From the NCBI GenBank assembly GCA_036877525.1, contig JAZGTH010000103.1:261501-325500 (forward strand): a stretch of 64,000 nt of DNA, in the 5' to 3' direction. Origin of the DNA: Chromobotia macracanthus. Lineage: Eukaryota; Chordata; Actinopteri; Cypriniformes; Botiidae. The notes under the pieces are model-generated. The model had not been told where the DNA came from, ran no database searches, and saw only the letters and a program-made list of their open reading frames with translations. Position numbers and translations under genes: made by a program. Shown one piece after another: positions 21,343 to 35,600 of this stretch. The stretch's first letter is position 1, and each line of letters opens with the position of its first letter.

Positions 21343-22512
21343 TTATGTATGCTCGTTGGATAATGTAATCTGCATTGTTGGCTTTATACTTAGACATTTA
21401 TTAATTTAGCAGACAATTATATTCTAAGTAAAATGAGTCATGTTACAACACAGTGCTTCAGGAGGCTGTAACATTAGACATGCTGAAATACAGTTCCCAT
21501 GTTTGCTAGAAACCTATACGTATTGAGATAAGACATTATGTAAATAATCCTCAATCTGTTTCTAAGACAGCCCTGTGTTGGCATGTATTACATATAGACT
21601 TATAGGTTATGTGGTTATAGGCTGTTCTGAGATCAGTATGAGTGGTGCTGTTGAGGCAGCAGGCAGGTAAGTGTAATTGCACACTTGCTTTGTGATCAGG
21701 ATCAAACATTATCCTGGAAAATAAGAGTCACAGGTTGGCAGGAACAATGTTCAACATGTCCTGCAATAGTTCTGCTCTAGAAATGAGTGTATGGATGTAA
21801 ATCAGGAACCACTTCTACCACTCAGGAATCATTGAAATGGTTTTTGACCTTCATGCATTTCTTCAGCTTTCAGAGAGAGGAAGGTTATCACAAGCTGTAA
21901 AGCAGACTATTTGAAAACTTCCTGTGTGTTAGGTCACCGTCTGAGGCTAAGATCACAGATATACAGGTTAAAAGAAGGCAATAAACTTAACTGAATCGGC
22001 TGATGCATTAAAAATTCCTCACAGACACGAGTGTGGGCTTAATTTTTTTTCATGAATAGTCACATCTTTGGATTTATTGATCAGCTAACGTTTTAATAGC
22101 AATAGGAAAGCATAGTTTAAAATAAGTGTAGTTTTGTTAATGACCTAACTGTTGTTTTGGGTCGTAATTTCTTTATGCTGAGTATGTGTCTAAATGTTTA
22201 TGCATTTATATTGAACTGTGTGTAGTGCCTAGTGTCAGTTACATTAATATTTTACAACTTTAATGAAATATTTTAAACCTTATCTTAATCACTAGCAGTT
22301 GTATTATACTATCCATCCCCCATGCTGTTTTCTAGACATTTGCCATTCAAAAGCCACAAGCCAACTGGTCAAATGAATTTTTGTGGAGTATCTCTGCCCT
22401 GTAGGTGTGGCTGCAGTGTTTTAATAGACAACTGCTCTGTATAAAAATGTAAATGAGGTCCGAGTGGGTTCAGATAATAGATGAGAGATTCATTCAGGCC
22501 TTATTCACAGAG

Positions 22513-22767
22513 TTAAAGCTGCAATCCATAACTTTCGTCTCCCTATCGCCATCTCTGTTTGAAACATAAAATTGCAAGTTACTTAGAAGTCAAACTTCAT
22601 TTCCTGAGAAATTGAACCAGACAGCTGAAATTAAAAATCATCATTATAAACTTAGTTGCAAATCGGGGTAAGGAGACAAGTTTTGAACACTGGTCTGTCA
22701 TGTACTTGCTCAATAACTGTTTTTTGTTCATTTTTTTCCCCAAAAAAGTGACAGATTGCAGCTTTAA
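22513..22767. repeat. Family B inverted-repeat element (B2)
   Basis: Ends TTAAAGCTGCAATCCATAAC and GTGACAGATTGCAGCTTTAA; about 255 bp. Its longer interior (ACTTGCTCAATAACTG) matches B5 and B6, which makes it the better representative of the family. Confidence 0.85.
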
Positions 22768-25369
22768 CAAAACAAATGATTGGGTTTTTGTATAATGTGG
22801 TTGATTTTTGAAGGACCATAAGTTAGTGGTTTTTCATGAGCAGTCTGAACGTCTTGTTTTATGGTATCAGGGTGGTAATGTGAGCACTGTAGTACCAGCT
22901 CACTGATTGACGTGTCAGAGCAGGAACATGGTATGCTATAGCAAACGCTGTTGAGTTTCACACTGCGTCATGTGTCACTACACAGGAAGTCTTTCTACTG
23001 CCTTTTAGTGGTTTGTAGTTTGAGCTGCTACACCTTATTCTAACCTTTTAAGCATAGTTTTTAGGAAGCATATGAAAACGTATGGGCCCTTTAGCAAGAT
23101 AAAGATTATTATCAGCCATAGCTTTGCTAGAAAATCACTAATATCATTTAGAGACACTTGCAGCAGTGGACACTTGATCAGTGTTTGGGATGACACTTCC
23201 TGTTCTGTTTTTCTGCATATACATTAAGGATTTATGCATAACACATTTGTTAATAGACAGACACACTGCCAGGCTTGTACACTGGCTGGTACCTATAGTG
23301 GAGATGAAATTAATTTCTCTAGAAATCCCCATTTTAGTTGTTCAGTACCCATCTGAATCTGCTGTGACCTCATTCCTCTGCTGCTGGATTTCATTCAACA
23401 TGCTACATACTCTACAGGCCGTGTTCCTCATGTGGGTCTGTCTTTGCATATATACTGAATGTAAACGTTTAGTAGTAGAAGTTCAGTTATCAGGTCTTCT
23501 CATTGTTCTCTCAAGCTGTGAGATCAAATCTCAGTCGCCGAGAGAAACAAAATAATGAGATGAAGTGGAAACAGCAGGACTCAATTTCTTCTGTACTCAA
23601 CGGTGTGATTAACAGACCAAATTGTCTTTATTTTTGCCTTTTTCCTTTTCCAAGTATTTTGATTGTTCCGAAATAAGAAGGTTCATTTTTGTTTTTACAT
23701 GTACACATCCATTAGAAGATTATTTTTGGTAGACATCAACTAACCATTAGAGCTAATCTGCATTTTGGCACCTAAAATATTTGAAAAAGGAAAATGACAT
23801 GTTTCATGGACATTCACCTTTATCTCACAGTCAGTGATGCAATTACTCGCCAATATTTTGTCCACCCAGCTTTCCAGAGCCTGAAGTTTCTGTGTTTTTG
23901 ATGTGAAGGGAGACATTTTAGCTGCTGTTTTTTACGTTGTTTGTTGTAATGGTCTCTCTATAAGATACACTGACATTTTCAGCTTTAACGAGGCTTGATG
24001 GTTTAGTCACCCGCATCATTGTTGTGTCTGAAGAACTCTTTTCAAGTCAAGTCTGCTTTTAAAGTTATTTGTCAAATCCATTAAGTCACAGCACATCAGC
24101 CTGTTAGCTTTAATAATGGTTTACATTAAAAGGGGTTTTGTGATTTGTCTTGCGTTTAATTTTTAAAGCCACTTTACCTGTCATGGTTTGTGTATGCAGT
24201 GTCGTCATTATTTTGTGACATCGGGCAATGTTATTCTTAATTATTTTCAAACCTTGTGCTGTTAAAATCTGAGTGAAGCTGCTGCGTGTTGCAATCTGTT
24301 TCTTAATGTTATTCTCCTCTGCTTTACCTCCATATGAAACACTTTGTTCTTGTGTCTGGCCCTGTAAGTGTTTAGCTCTTGATGAAGGTTTAAATGATGT
24401 TAACTCTGTCATCCATTGGCTAGTGAAGTATTTCATTATTGGTGAGTCACGAAATGTTTAAATACTATTATGTAACTAAAACTGTATAATCATACAGCAA
24501 AATGAATAAAATAAATAGACTTATCCATAAAAGGAAAAAGAAAAGGCTTGCTATGTCATCTGTTGTAAATAGCGGCGTATCCAATCAGCTTCAGCTGTGT
24601 TTCAGTGCAGAATTGTCTGTCTCTCAGTAGAAGCTTATTGAAATGAGTAATCTAGATGAGTAATGTAGGGACAGGTGGGCTGACATCATGCCATCATGTG
24701 TCTCATCATCTCAGACAAGGAACAAAACTGTGCGAGGTGAAACAATACATCCCAGACTAAGTAAATACAGGTTTAATGGCAGTAAAGATAAATATGTTAT
24801 AACACCATCAAAATTCAAGTAACAATTAGAAGCCACACATGTCCTTTCTCCTTTTCCTTAGGTCTAGTTTACTGTTGGGTCTAGTTTATTTTGAATAGTT
24901 TAGTTTGTGAACAAAACAATTGTGTGTTGATTGATTTTGTTTACGCTAATGTTCATCGTTATTAGATGTGAAATGTGGGCCCTGAAGCAAAACCAGTGGA
25001 GATCCGCTGGGTTAATGTGTATGCAGGCAGCTGAATGAACCATCCCCAACCTTATAATCCCATGGTGACATGAACACCAGCTTCCCTTTGTGCAGCTACA
25101 TCATTCATGAGTCGTACCTTTGTTTCCCGTCTCTATTAACCACCAGTATTATTTAGTGACGTTGCACTGTTAATTTACTGTTTAAATATATCACTGTGTA
25201 TGAATTATATATTTAAAAATAAATACTTAAAGGTTCCCAGCATGTGTACATAACACAACGTGACCTCAAACGGGTGTAATGTTTATTTTAATTTGTTAAT
25301 TTTGTTTGTAGCTTTCAGCCAGCCAATGACCAAAATGTGACGTGTCTTTGTTTGCTGTGTTTCTCTCAG

Positions 25370-26654
25370 GCTGTCCTCTGGCACCGTGGTAGGTGGGTGG
25401 TGTGGAGCTGGCCTCAGCACCGGGAGAGGCCCCCTCGCCCGCCCCCTCCCAGCGCTGCATGGCTGCAATGGCGCCCGCTCTGACCGACGCGCCGGCCGAA
25501 GCTCACCGTATACGCTTCAAACTGGCTCCGCCCTCCTCCACCCTCTCCCCCAGTGGCGTGGAGGGAAGCGGTACTGGCAACCACATCCTCGTGTCCAGTA
25601 ACGGCGCTGTGAAGCGCAAGGCCTCGGAGGAGCGCCCCACCCGTGGGGCGGCCCCCTGCAAGTCTCTCGTCACCACATATCACTGTTCAGATGCGACTCC
25701 TGTGTCCTCTGCAACAGAGTCGTCCCTTAAACTGCAAGGTGTTCTACTGCAGAAGCACGGCATCCTGCCCAGCCTCCTACCGCGCAAGCACCAGGCTTTA
25801 GAGATCTCTGAGGAGCAGTTAAAGAGCATCATGAGTGCTGGAGGAGGGGGTGGAGCATGCGGACCCCCTTCCGTCCAAAGCACCACTGTTAACGGCATGG
25901 CAAAGAAATTGACTAAGTCAGGGCCTGACCGAGACAATGGAGTAACCTTGAACGGTGGCCAGCATAACGTTGAGCAGGATTTGTTGAACCAGACTCAAGT
26001 TGTCAATTCCATGGCGAGGAATGGTCCTCTAAAAGATATTTCGGAGCAGAACCACCAGTCGACAGGTGTATCCCAGGACTGTCCCAGCAACGGAGAGCCT
26101 CCCGCAACTTCTCCACTCTCCGTCGCTCCCTTTGACACAGCGGAGGACAAAATCTTAGACTGTCTGCCGTTAGGCAGTGATGATGCCTTGACACTCTCTC
26201 TCGCCACCCAACAAGATCCGTTGGGCGGTCTGGGGGTGGAACTTTGTGACCGCACCCAGCACAGCCAGAGCAGACAAGGGGAGATCGAGGCGAGACTGAG
26301 ACGACTGCGCAAGCGGCTGCAGGTGGTGCAGGCCAAACAGGTGGAGCGCCATGTGCAACAGCAGTTGGGAGGACTTCTTCAGAGCACGCTGGGTGCCCTG
26401 GACGCCAGACGACCAAGGGGGCGTCATGGTGATGACAGCCTCACTCCTCAGGAGAGGGAGAGGTTGGGACGTTTCCTGAAGGGAGGCTCCGTGCCGGCTG
26501 AGTTGGAGCGACTGTCTCTTAGTTGCACCACCAACCTGCGATCTGCTGAAAGCGCCTTTGATTCTGACGCCACGGAAAGCAGCTCAGGAGGAGAAACTGA
26601 TGTGGAGGAAGATGAGCTGGCTCGGGTTGACCTAGAACAGCGCCACATTCCTTT
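25370..26654 (+). CDS. kansl1: kansl1 exon 2: start codon and N-terminal third
   Basis: The acceptor TTCTCTCAG precedes 25370. The ATG at 25459 is the start: it gives MAAMAPALTDAPAEAHRIRF, matching vertebrate KANSL1, and an in-frame TAG lies upstream at 25390-25392. Codons 1-398 include RFKLAPPSSTLSP, NGMAKKLTKSG, a predicted coiled coil around residues 270-310 (RRLRKRLQVVQAKQVERHVQ) and AFDSDATESSSGGETDVEED before the EQRHIPL junction. The exon ends CCTTT/GTAAGT in phase 2. The middle is poorly conserved and Gly-rich (SAGGGGGACG), as expected for a disordered scaffold. Confidence 0.96.
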
Positions 26655-29600
26655 GTAAGTATCGGCCTTGAGTTCTCCTCAGCCTGTTAGCAGTTAGCAA
26701 GGACCTGCTCGTATGATATTGTGTTCATATCTTGGTTACCATAGCATTGCTCTTTATGTTTGGGTTGTGGCTGAACAGAAACAATCAAGCTTGCGGTGAC
26801 CTAATGCTACAGTATGTTTAGCCTTCAGACTTTTCTCAGTTTTGAATCATGGTCAAACTCAAACTCTAGACACATTAGGCATATTACATGTTTAATATGT
26901 GCATTGCAGAGATAAGTGTTTGTCCTAAAGCCTAAACATAAACAAAAATCAGTTATTGAGCAAGTAGTTTTCTTACCTTACCCAAATTCACTGGGTTAAG
27001 TTTATAAAAATTATAATTTGTCATCCATATTAAATAACTCTTCCAATATCTGGCAATTTTATGTTTCAAACAGAGGTGGCGGTAGTGAAACAAGCTACGG
27101 ATTGCAGCTTTAAATTTTGTTTCTTATGAAGTGTACATTTAGTCCCTACAGTGAGACAGTATGTTGATTGTTACTGGTATGTGGGATTGCTTTGTTACAT
27201 GAGAATTGGCTTGATAAAGAAGGTGTGTCTGTGTCCTTGAGAAAATGATATTTGAGAGACGACGCCTGCTCTCCAGCATGCACAAGTCAGTCATATCTCT
27301 CCTCAGGGAAGAGTCTTGTTTAATACTGTCAGATGTCAAAGCATCGTTCTAGTGAGTCACTTCCTTCAGTTGGTACACACACTTTCTCCAAGTCTTTCTA
27401 AGGCCTGTTTTTACCCATCCTAACCTCTGGTGAAAACACAGGGTACAAATGGAGGGCAAGATAAGACAATGTTTAACCTCTATTCTTTTGTATGCTAGTG
27501 TTTGTTTATATTTATTTTGGCTGGTGGTGTAAAATTTTGTTTTAGATTTCTAGATTTTGGTGCGGTTTTCCATCAGCATTTGCCATTATTTTCCTTTTTT
27601 CCTAGTATCTTAGACACAAGCCGGTCCTGTTTTACAAGGCAGATCTGTATCGCTAAAATTATTCACAGCAATACAACTGTACTTGACAAGTCATATATCA
27701 CTTCCATATTTCATTCAGTTAAGTATTACTACATTAAACGTGTTCAGTCCCTGATTCTGTCGGCTTTTTTGCTGTATCATTGTGGTTGGAAAGTGTCTCA
27801 TTGGTCCAGTGGGTCAGAAATGTTGTGTTTGTATCAAACCGGCTGAGATCGCTCCATGAGGGAATAACCTACATTCAGCAGAGTCAGTCACATGACTATT
27901 ACACAAGGACAAATAGGCTTACAGATTATATGACCAGCATAGTGAACAAGCATGTTGACACAGGGCTGTGTGTGCGCATACACACGCATGCATGTGTGTG
28001 TGTATATATTCATATGTATACTTTTGTGTTTGTGTGTACATATGTGTAATAGTTTTTGAATCTCACTGTTTTCCCTGTAAATATTCCTAGGTAATTTAGT
28101 TTTAATGTACTTGTGGGTGATTTGTGTTTGAGTGTCACATGACCACATGTATTGTTAATACACAGTGGATTTGGCTGTTTAATGCACCAGTAGGGTCAGT
28201 GTCTTGATCAGGTGAGAGTTCAGTCTGCCGCAGTCCACAGCAAATCCACAGTACACAGTGAGTCATATATTGCCGTTTTAGGTTCATAGGTGATAAACAG
28301 GATTGACTTCCTGAACATTCACTGTTGGGAATCTGTCAGTGTGTCCCATGAGAGATTTACATTATTGGTTTACACTGGATTCAGTCGAGTTAAGTTTTTG
28401 TGCTGTAAGAAACACAAAGCTGGAGATACTTTAAATGGTTTCTCTACCTCAGATTGAAAGTGCTTAATCACTGTTCACAAAATCATTAATAATTAACCAG
28501 CTTTGCCAAAGGGCTGTCCATATTTAGTGACACATGGCTGTGCCCCTTGATGAACGAAACCCCACTAAATAACCAAGTTTCCATGAACACTGTCCTAATA
28601 TCCATTACCAACACACAAGCACAACCACATTTCTCAGTGCATGGCACCAGACTGGCAGATGCAGGACTAAAATTAAGCTTTTATATGCTTGCACGCATCA
28701 GCTGCTTACATTCAGTTGTTTCTGTGCTTTAATTCTGTTAGCTAGAACTGGTTTAATCAGAACCAACTCAGTGAACTGGTCAAATGATACAATTTCTGTA
28801 CACCATTAAGCATCAGTTTACCAGTCTTTTGTAAACACTGGCACTTTCATTGTGTCTGTTTGTTTGAGTGGCCTGACACAATAGCAGTGAACCAGTGACA
28901 AGAGATTGGCACAGGTCTCAGTTTTTTTTTTTTCCAAGTATATGGTACATGAATAAAGAAATTGGAAAACTGCTATCTTGGGTAATGATTTTGTCTTACC
29001 CATTTTCCTCTGTTAAACCAGTTTGGATTCAGAGATGTTACTGAGCTGTGTCTACCTGCTTATCAGACTATCTCTCCTGAAAAGCATTTTTGTCCAGGTC
29101 AGGGTGGAGCATCTGCCTCAAAAATAATTGACTTTTTTCACTAGAGTTTAGTTTCAGCATTTGAATTTGCTCAGTTTTGGGCAAATTGTGTAAAGTCAGG
29201 AAATACCGTTTCCCTTTTTGTCTTAAGAAAAGGTGAAAACAATTTAGCTCATAAGCTAAATTAATGCAAATATCTTCACCATCTTTTTTTTTTAAAATGG
29301 AATGTGAAAATCAAAACAGAACAGAATTCAAGCGAAACTTTCTTTGATAATCCAACATGTACTTACTAATGCTTTCAGTGACTTGAACCATTTCTTTCGT
29401 CCTTTCTGTAGAATTATCAAGGCTTCCCCTTCGCTCTGGTTTCTGGTTTTACCAGTCAACCGTCTGGGTCACACAGCCGGCTTGTCGAGTTTTTCCCTCT
29501 AGTTTTCGTTGATGTTTCCATCTGTCCATGTTCGCTTCCATAATGTTTTTCAGTAGTCTAGTCCTACTGATATTAGAAACCATTTATGTAACATAGTCTT

Positions 29601-32600
29601 TGTGAATAGAGCTGGTGAATCAGAAAGCGGTGTCACTCTAGATTAAGATTTTTGAAGAATTAATTGACTTGATTGGCCCCAGATTCTATGTGAATAGAGT
29701 TAAAACCACTTGTAAACATTTGTTACAGATTTCTGAATAAAACCAGAGGCTTTTTTTGTTAGGGTATAAGACTTGCAGTCCAGTGTACTCATGAATCTGA
29801 AAGATAAACGCATGAATCTAGAGTCTGTCATTTAAGAAAAATTGTGTCCAGTTGTTCTACCTGCTTATTCTCTTTTTCTTCATTGAATGATTAGAATTGG
29901 AGATTTAGTATGTTTATGGTTTTCAGAAGGCTCATTTCTACAGCCTTGTTAAATTGTTTATTGTTAGTTGAATGTGAGCTTTATTTAGCTCCATTATTTC
30001 AACTGTAAATCCTTAGAAAATCTTTTGCTCATTTTACACACAAGTTTTAATGTCTGAAACATAACCAAATAGGAGTATAGAAGCATGTCAGTTTGAATGC
30101 TCGCTTTAAGATACTACAATGATTACATATAAAGGCCAGTAGTCCAATAATGTTAAAAGGTTTGTTTATTTATTGGTATTACAATAAAAAACAGGCTATG
30201 TTGTCCTGTGGGCATATTTTGTACAAATATTAATTATAATAGACAATGATGAGTTCTATTTGACACAAAAGACTTTCAGTAATAAATATCTATGAATGCA
30301 TGCAGTGTCCTAAAGCAGTCCTGACTGCTTTTATCTGTAGTGTGTGTGTGTTTGGAAGTAAGTGCACTAGGCAGTGTGACTGTACTGGAGCCCGCCCTCT
30401 AATCTCCTGCCTCCCACAGCCAGCCACACCCATTTTTGAGCCCATTTCTAATCTGAGGTGTGAGCAGCCAGTGCTGAAAGAGAGGGGCTTTCATGCACAC
30501 GCATTGCCAGGAAAATCATACGACTGCATGAGGCTGCACCTGTTCCATGAGTGCATGTGCTAATGCATGTCTGTGCCTGCACTGCTGTGTAAGCGCAGCC
30601 TTCTTTTGCATGCATTGTTGTTAGATTTTGACTTTGAATTCTTTATTGATCTACGTATTATTGATCTGTGACTCAATGTATCTGTCAGTCAGCTCTTATA
30701 TCGGTGTATTTATATTATAATGGTTTGTGGTCATTTTTGACCTGGACCAGTAAGCAGCTATAAAGCCACTAACCAGAGTGTCCTTGCAACCAGCAAAACA
30801 CGACAGCAACCAAAACATAGTAATGCCCCGGCCCTTAAGGACATTTTTGTACGGTCAGAGCATGGTAAAATTGTGATAGTGGTGTTGTACAGTTGAAGGT
30901 GTTACCTGGCCTTTAATTTTGTGCAGAACAGCCTGCATTAATGTGTACAGGAAATAAGATCTTGAATTGTGGATCTGCAGTTTCCGGTACAGCAACCAAA
31001 AGTACAGCAACAAACTCTCAGACTGAAAGATTTTGCGCTGGTCATGTGTCTCCAACAGCAGAGGAAATCAATGGTGTTCATTTGCATTTGTTATAGGCAT
31101 AGAGCAGATAAACTGAAGATTCGTTGAGGATCTCTGTAGGTCTAGAGAGACTAAGATCGCTGCTTGTAGTCACCTGCAGCCAGCAGAGAGAGGTTGACTG
31201 ACTGATTTTAAAGGGCAAACCCAGCTGTGTTCTGTTCCCTGTGCTCTCTGCGCCTGTCATTGAGATTCAACTCTGTTAAGCTTGATTTGTCCTCCGTCTG
31301 CAAGAGTAAAAGGTGATCTTGCTTTTGAGAAATGCCAGCCAGAGTTTCTACGCTGATTTGATGGTGTAATGAGATGTTTGATCTCTGATAAAGGATGTGA
31401 AGCTGAAATAGCTGCTCTTCTGCTTTACTGTGGCCTTTTTTTATCTTGCTGTGCACTTTCTGGGTGAGTGTGTTCATTCATCCATCTTGATTCTAACTGC
31501 AGATGATTTAATTTGCTCTTAACCACAGATCGAGCTAGAGTTTTCTCCGCTTGGTTATGCATTGTAACCATTAGTCTAGAAACGTTAAATCAGGTCTCAG
31601 ATAAATATTTAAGGGGCATCCTTTTAAACATCAGCTCTGCTTTGAAACTGCCCAAGGCTTGATCCATCTGCCCTGTTGCCCTTTGGACTGTGGGATTCAG
31701 CCCACCGTCTCTTGTGTCTTATTGATGATGGCAGGGTGTCTCCATGGAAACCATGTAAAAGTACAGTTTTTTTTGTCTAGCACTTTTTATGCTTCAGTTG
31801 GAAGTGTGGTAGTTTTACCCTGCACTTAGTACGAAGGTGAAAAATTTATAAAAATTTTGTAGAGTGAAAGTGTGATTAAATTGAGCCTGGACTGCCTTTT
31901 GATTTATTTTTAAATGCTTGATGACTGCAATTTTTAGTTTCACAGCATGTGTTTTTTCTTTTGAAACAGGAAGTCCCTTTTTTGTTTGTTTATAGTAGCC
32001 AGCAGACCTCAGTCACGACACAGCCATGAACAGTGATTTACTACTAGCTAGCCATTTCCAGGGACATTCTTATTTTAAAGAATGTGATTGGACGATCTGA
32101 GTCGTGCAACGTGATGCATCCATATTTTTGGTCTGTTTATGTCCTCCAAAAGAGGGAGATTATTTATTTCAAAATTTTTAACATTATTGGACCAGGGAGG
32201 GAGATTATTTCAAATAAATGGGCATATCTGCTAAAAGTTAATTTAGTCAATAGCTTTCTATTTAATATTCATGAACTGAAAGCTATAAACCTGTAATTTT
32301 GCAATTTTTAGGGTTTTTTTTTTTCGATTTTAATCAGGTAAACTTATACCTACAGCACAGGTTTCTTCTCTCTGTATCCAACTAATCTTCTCTCTGTTTC
32401 CAACTATCGTCTGATCATCTGTACCTGGCAGCACCCGCAGTGCCTGGCCCATAATGAAAGAACTCCTCTGTGAAGGGTGTATGTGTGTGTGCGCTCCCCA
32501 GTGAATGTGTGACGTATTGACTGCATAAAACTGTTTAATATGTCTTGTCTCGGCCTGATTTTTGTTCTGTTCTGAAATATGGGAGTGATCGGTTCTGTGG

Positions 32601-35600
32601 TTCAGGGCACACACACTCTTTCCTGAGGGTTTATCATGTCACCTCTGTGCTTGTGTGGGTCGAGGCTGGAGAGTGTGATGTTGTCCATACGTGCAGGTTT
32701 TTAAGTATGACTCATCACTATGAGCATTATGATGTCATTGAACCATCTGACCAATCAGATGAAGCGTTGCTCTTCATTGTTCCACTAAACAGATTATTAG
32801 CGAAGCTAAAGGAGTCATGTTTTTTGACCCTGGTTATCAAATTAACAGCGTTGAAAGCTTCTAGATAAAAACAGCACAAATAATGGTGGTGTTTTTCCCA
32901 CATATAGGAACATCGTAGGCCCGGGCCAGGTTTATAGATGTGGCAGTACATCAACAACCAGTTTTTTATAATCAGGCCATGGTTATGTTTTCAGCAATGG
33001 ATTTATAAACACTTGTGTCGTGAGTGAATGTGTCAGACAGCTGTTGGACAGATACAGTCACAAATGCTCGGCATGGCTCTGGATTACAGCTTCTTGTTGA
33101 ATTTATTAAAAGGAGACACACTAGGAGAGAAAAATCTCCTTTGTAGAAAGTCCTCAGTAGTTCATTTTTGGTGGTTATATTTGAGGTGTGTTCTGTGTGG
33201 CATGCCATATGGAGAGGAAAAAACAAACTTGTCGACAGTCTTCTAATAATGAATAATTTTTCACTGGGTTAGACATTGTTTGAGCGTGAGGCACAACAGA
33301 TCTTCCCTTTTGAATTAATATTTTTTTATTGGTGAATTGGTCACGTCACATCAACAGGCCTCAGATCTGTCTTACTGTTTGATTTTTAAGACCTGTATTT
33401 TGTTCCTTTATAGCTACTGGCCTCTGGAACAAACTGTTTATTTTCCAAAGTATATTTTTACTGGCATTTGGCGATTGTTGGATGTTAATTTTGGACTGTA
33501 AAGTCTTATTTAATAATTAAATTTAGCATCTACTAAATGAAGTCAGTCAACAGTTTAAATATACAGGACAAAATAACATCACTGGAAACGAAGCACATTT
33601 GCTTTGAACGTTCAGCCTTCTGTGCAGGACTAGAATTGAGCGTAACTTGTCTTGGTTTGTCTGTGGTTAATAATGTCTTATGTCAGCAGGTTTGGTTGTG
33701 TGGAGGCCATCAGATTTGAAGTTGACTCATAATCCTAAACCCATGAAAAGCAGTTAATCCTAAACCTGTGGATAGACCTTAGTCCCCAGATGAGTTCTGT
33801 GTGTGTGTCTGGTCTGGAAGCAGCACTAATGTGATGCAGATAATCTTATTGGTTTTGGACATTGTCTCTGGAGCACAATACAAATTCCTGAGTTGTTGAA
33901 CTGTGCTGGGAAGGAAACACAGTCTCTGCAGTGTTGAGTTTTGACTGTGCTGGGGTCAGACTGTGCTACCTTTGATTCAGCTAGAGCTTTGTACACACAA
34001 CAGTTCCTGTTTTGAAGACTGGTGCTTTTGAACCCCTGGATGAGCATCAGATTCCTCCCTGTGTGTGTGCGCCTGTGTGTGCACGCTGTCCCACACATTG
34101 TTAAAAGAATAATTGACCTAAATAAAAGATGTTATTATAATGTTCTTATTAATATTACTTTATTAAATTGGCCATTACTTTATCTTTAAAGAAAAATGGT
34201 CTGGTGCTTATATGCCAGGTTCTCTAAAGTGATACAATAGTTTGTGATAAACAGACACATTCAGGCAAGATATTCTTTAAAAAGAAAAACCTTCTGTGTT
34301 CCACAGAAGACAGTCAGTCATGCAGGTGTGGAATGACATTGAGAGTGTTCAAGGAATGACAAAATCATTTTGAGCGTACTGTTCCTTTAAAAGGGTGGAG
34401 CACAGTTACACACACACACACACACACACTTCTTGCATATTCCACTGCATGTCCAAGTATGCAGGCTGGCTGAAAACACACTCACTTTGGCTCATTCATT
34501 GAGCTGATAGAAAGCTCAGACACGTGCTTATGTTCACTGACTGCATGTACATCACTTCAGAGTAATGCAGCATTTGTTCTCCAGTCTAATGAAATGTGCA
34601 GGTTTTACAAGATCATATGAGTAGAGTTTAGAAAAACCACAGTTAACGTTTTCCTGACCCTTTGGAAAGTGTATCGTATTCTTTCAGGAGATGAGGGTGT
34701 TTTATTGTGATAATACAGCAGCGTACTTTACAGTTCTTATTGTACACTTGTGCTGTAGTAGTACAGCTAAACGCAGTTGATATTCTGATTATTTGTGTAA
34801 CGATATTGCATTCATACCCTATTTGTGTTGTTTTGTGATTGTTTTAGTTCTTGTGCGTCAGAGACTGAAACATTAGCGTCGTGCTAACTCAAGGCTGCTT
34901 GTTCCAGGTTTGTGTGTCTCGTAGGCTGTGAGTGATCAGAGCTTGTTTGATGTCACACCAGCAGCTGTTTGGTGCATCACAGACGTCCATGTTTCTAAAG
35001 AGAGTGTCTGATTCCTGCTTCGGGGGCTTGACCGGGCTGCTTCATATCTGATCACCCGAGTGTGTCTGCTTCTACACGCTCCCTTGATCTGCATGCATCT
35101 GTGGTGTAAAATGAAATCCTCTTCCCCTCCCTTTATCTTCTGAGTTACAGTAATACCATCTCTGTCATGAATATCTTGCTGTTTTGTGTGACCATTGTTC
35201 TTATGACGTCTCTGCAGCGTTTCAGTAGATGCAGAGATCAGACGGGCTGCATAATGGATTCAGTGTCGTCTCCATTTAACACTTGTTGTCCTGCTTTTTT
35301 GGTGGTTTTGTTGAGCAAATAGGTTTTAAATGGCTTTTGTTTTAATGGCTTCATCAATTATCGCCGTACAAGCTAATTAGCCATAATGTGTTGCCAGGTA
35401 ACAGCAGTACGGGTACAGTACTGTATGTTCATCTCTGTTCAGAAACCAGTGGCTGCACAGTAATCTAATCATTTCATTTACTTGCATGTTTTAAACATGC
35501 CTCGCTGTGGACAGCAGCAGAATGTTTATGGTACGTGCTGGTAAGTGACAAACGCGCCTTTTCCAGACCTCAAACCCAGAGGGAGAAGAAAATTAAGTTC

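Larger units (their letters stand above)
17283..25369 (+). other. kansl1: kansl1 intron 1, no other gene seen
   Basis: The first 1.3 kb continues the CpG island; the rest is AT-rich. It holds family B elements at 19797-19998 and 22513-22767, a family C element at 20983-21263, and a diverged direct duplication around the latter. No coding exon could be supported. Confidence 0.6.

Noticed and set aside
25393..25458. N-terminal extension of kansl1 upstream of the ATG at 25459
   Set aside because: The frame opens with GTG just after an in-frame TAG and contains no ATG; MAAMAPALTDA is the conserved vertebrate start.
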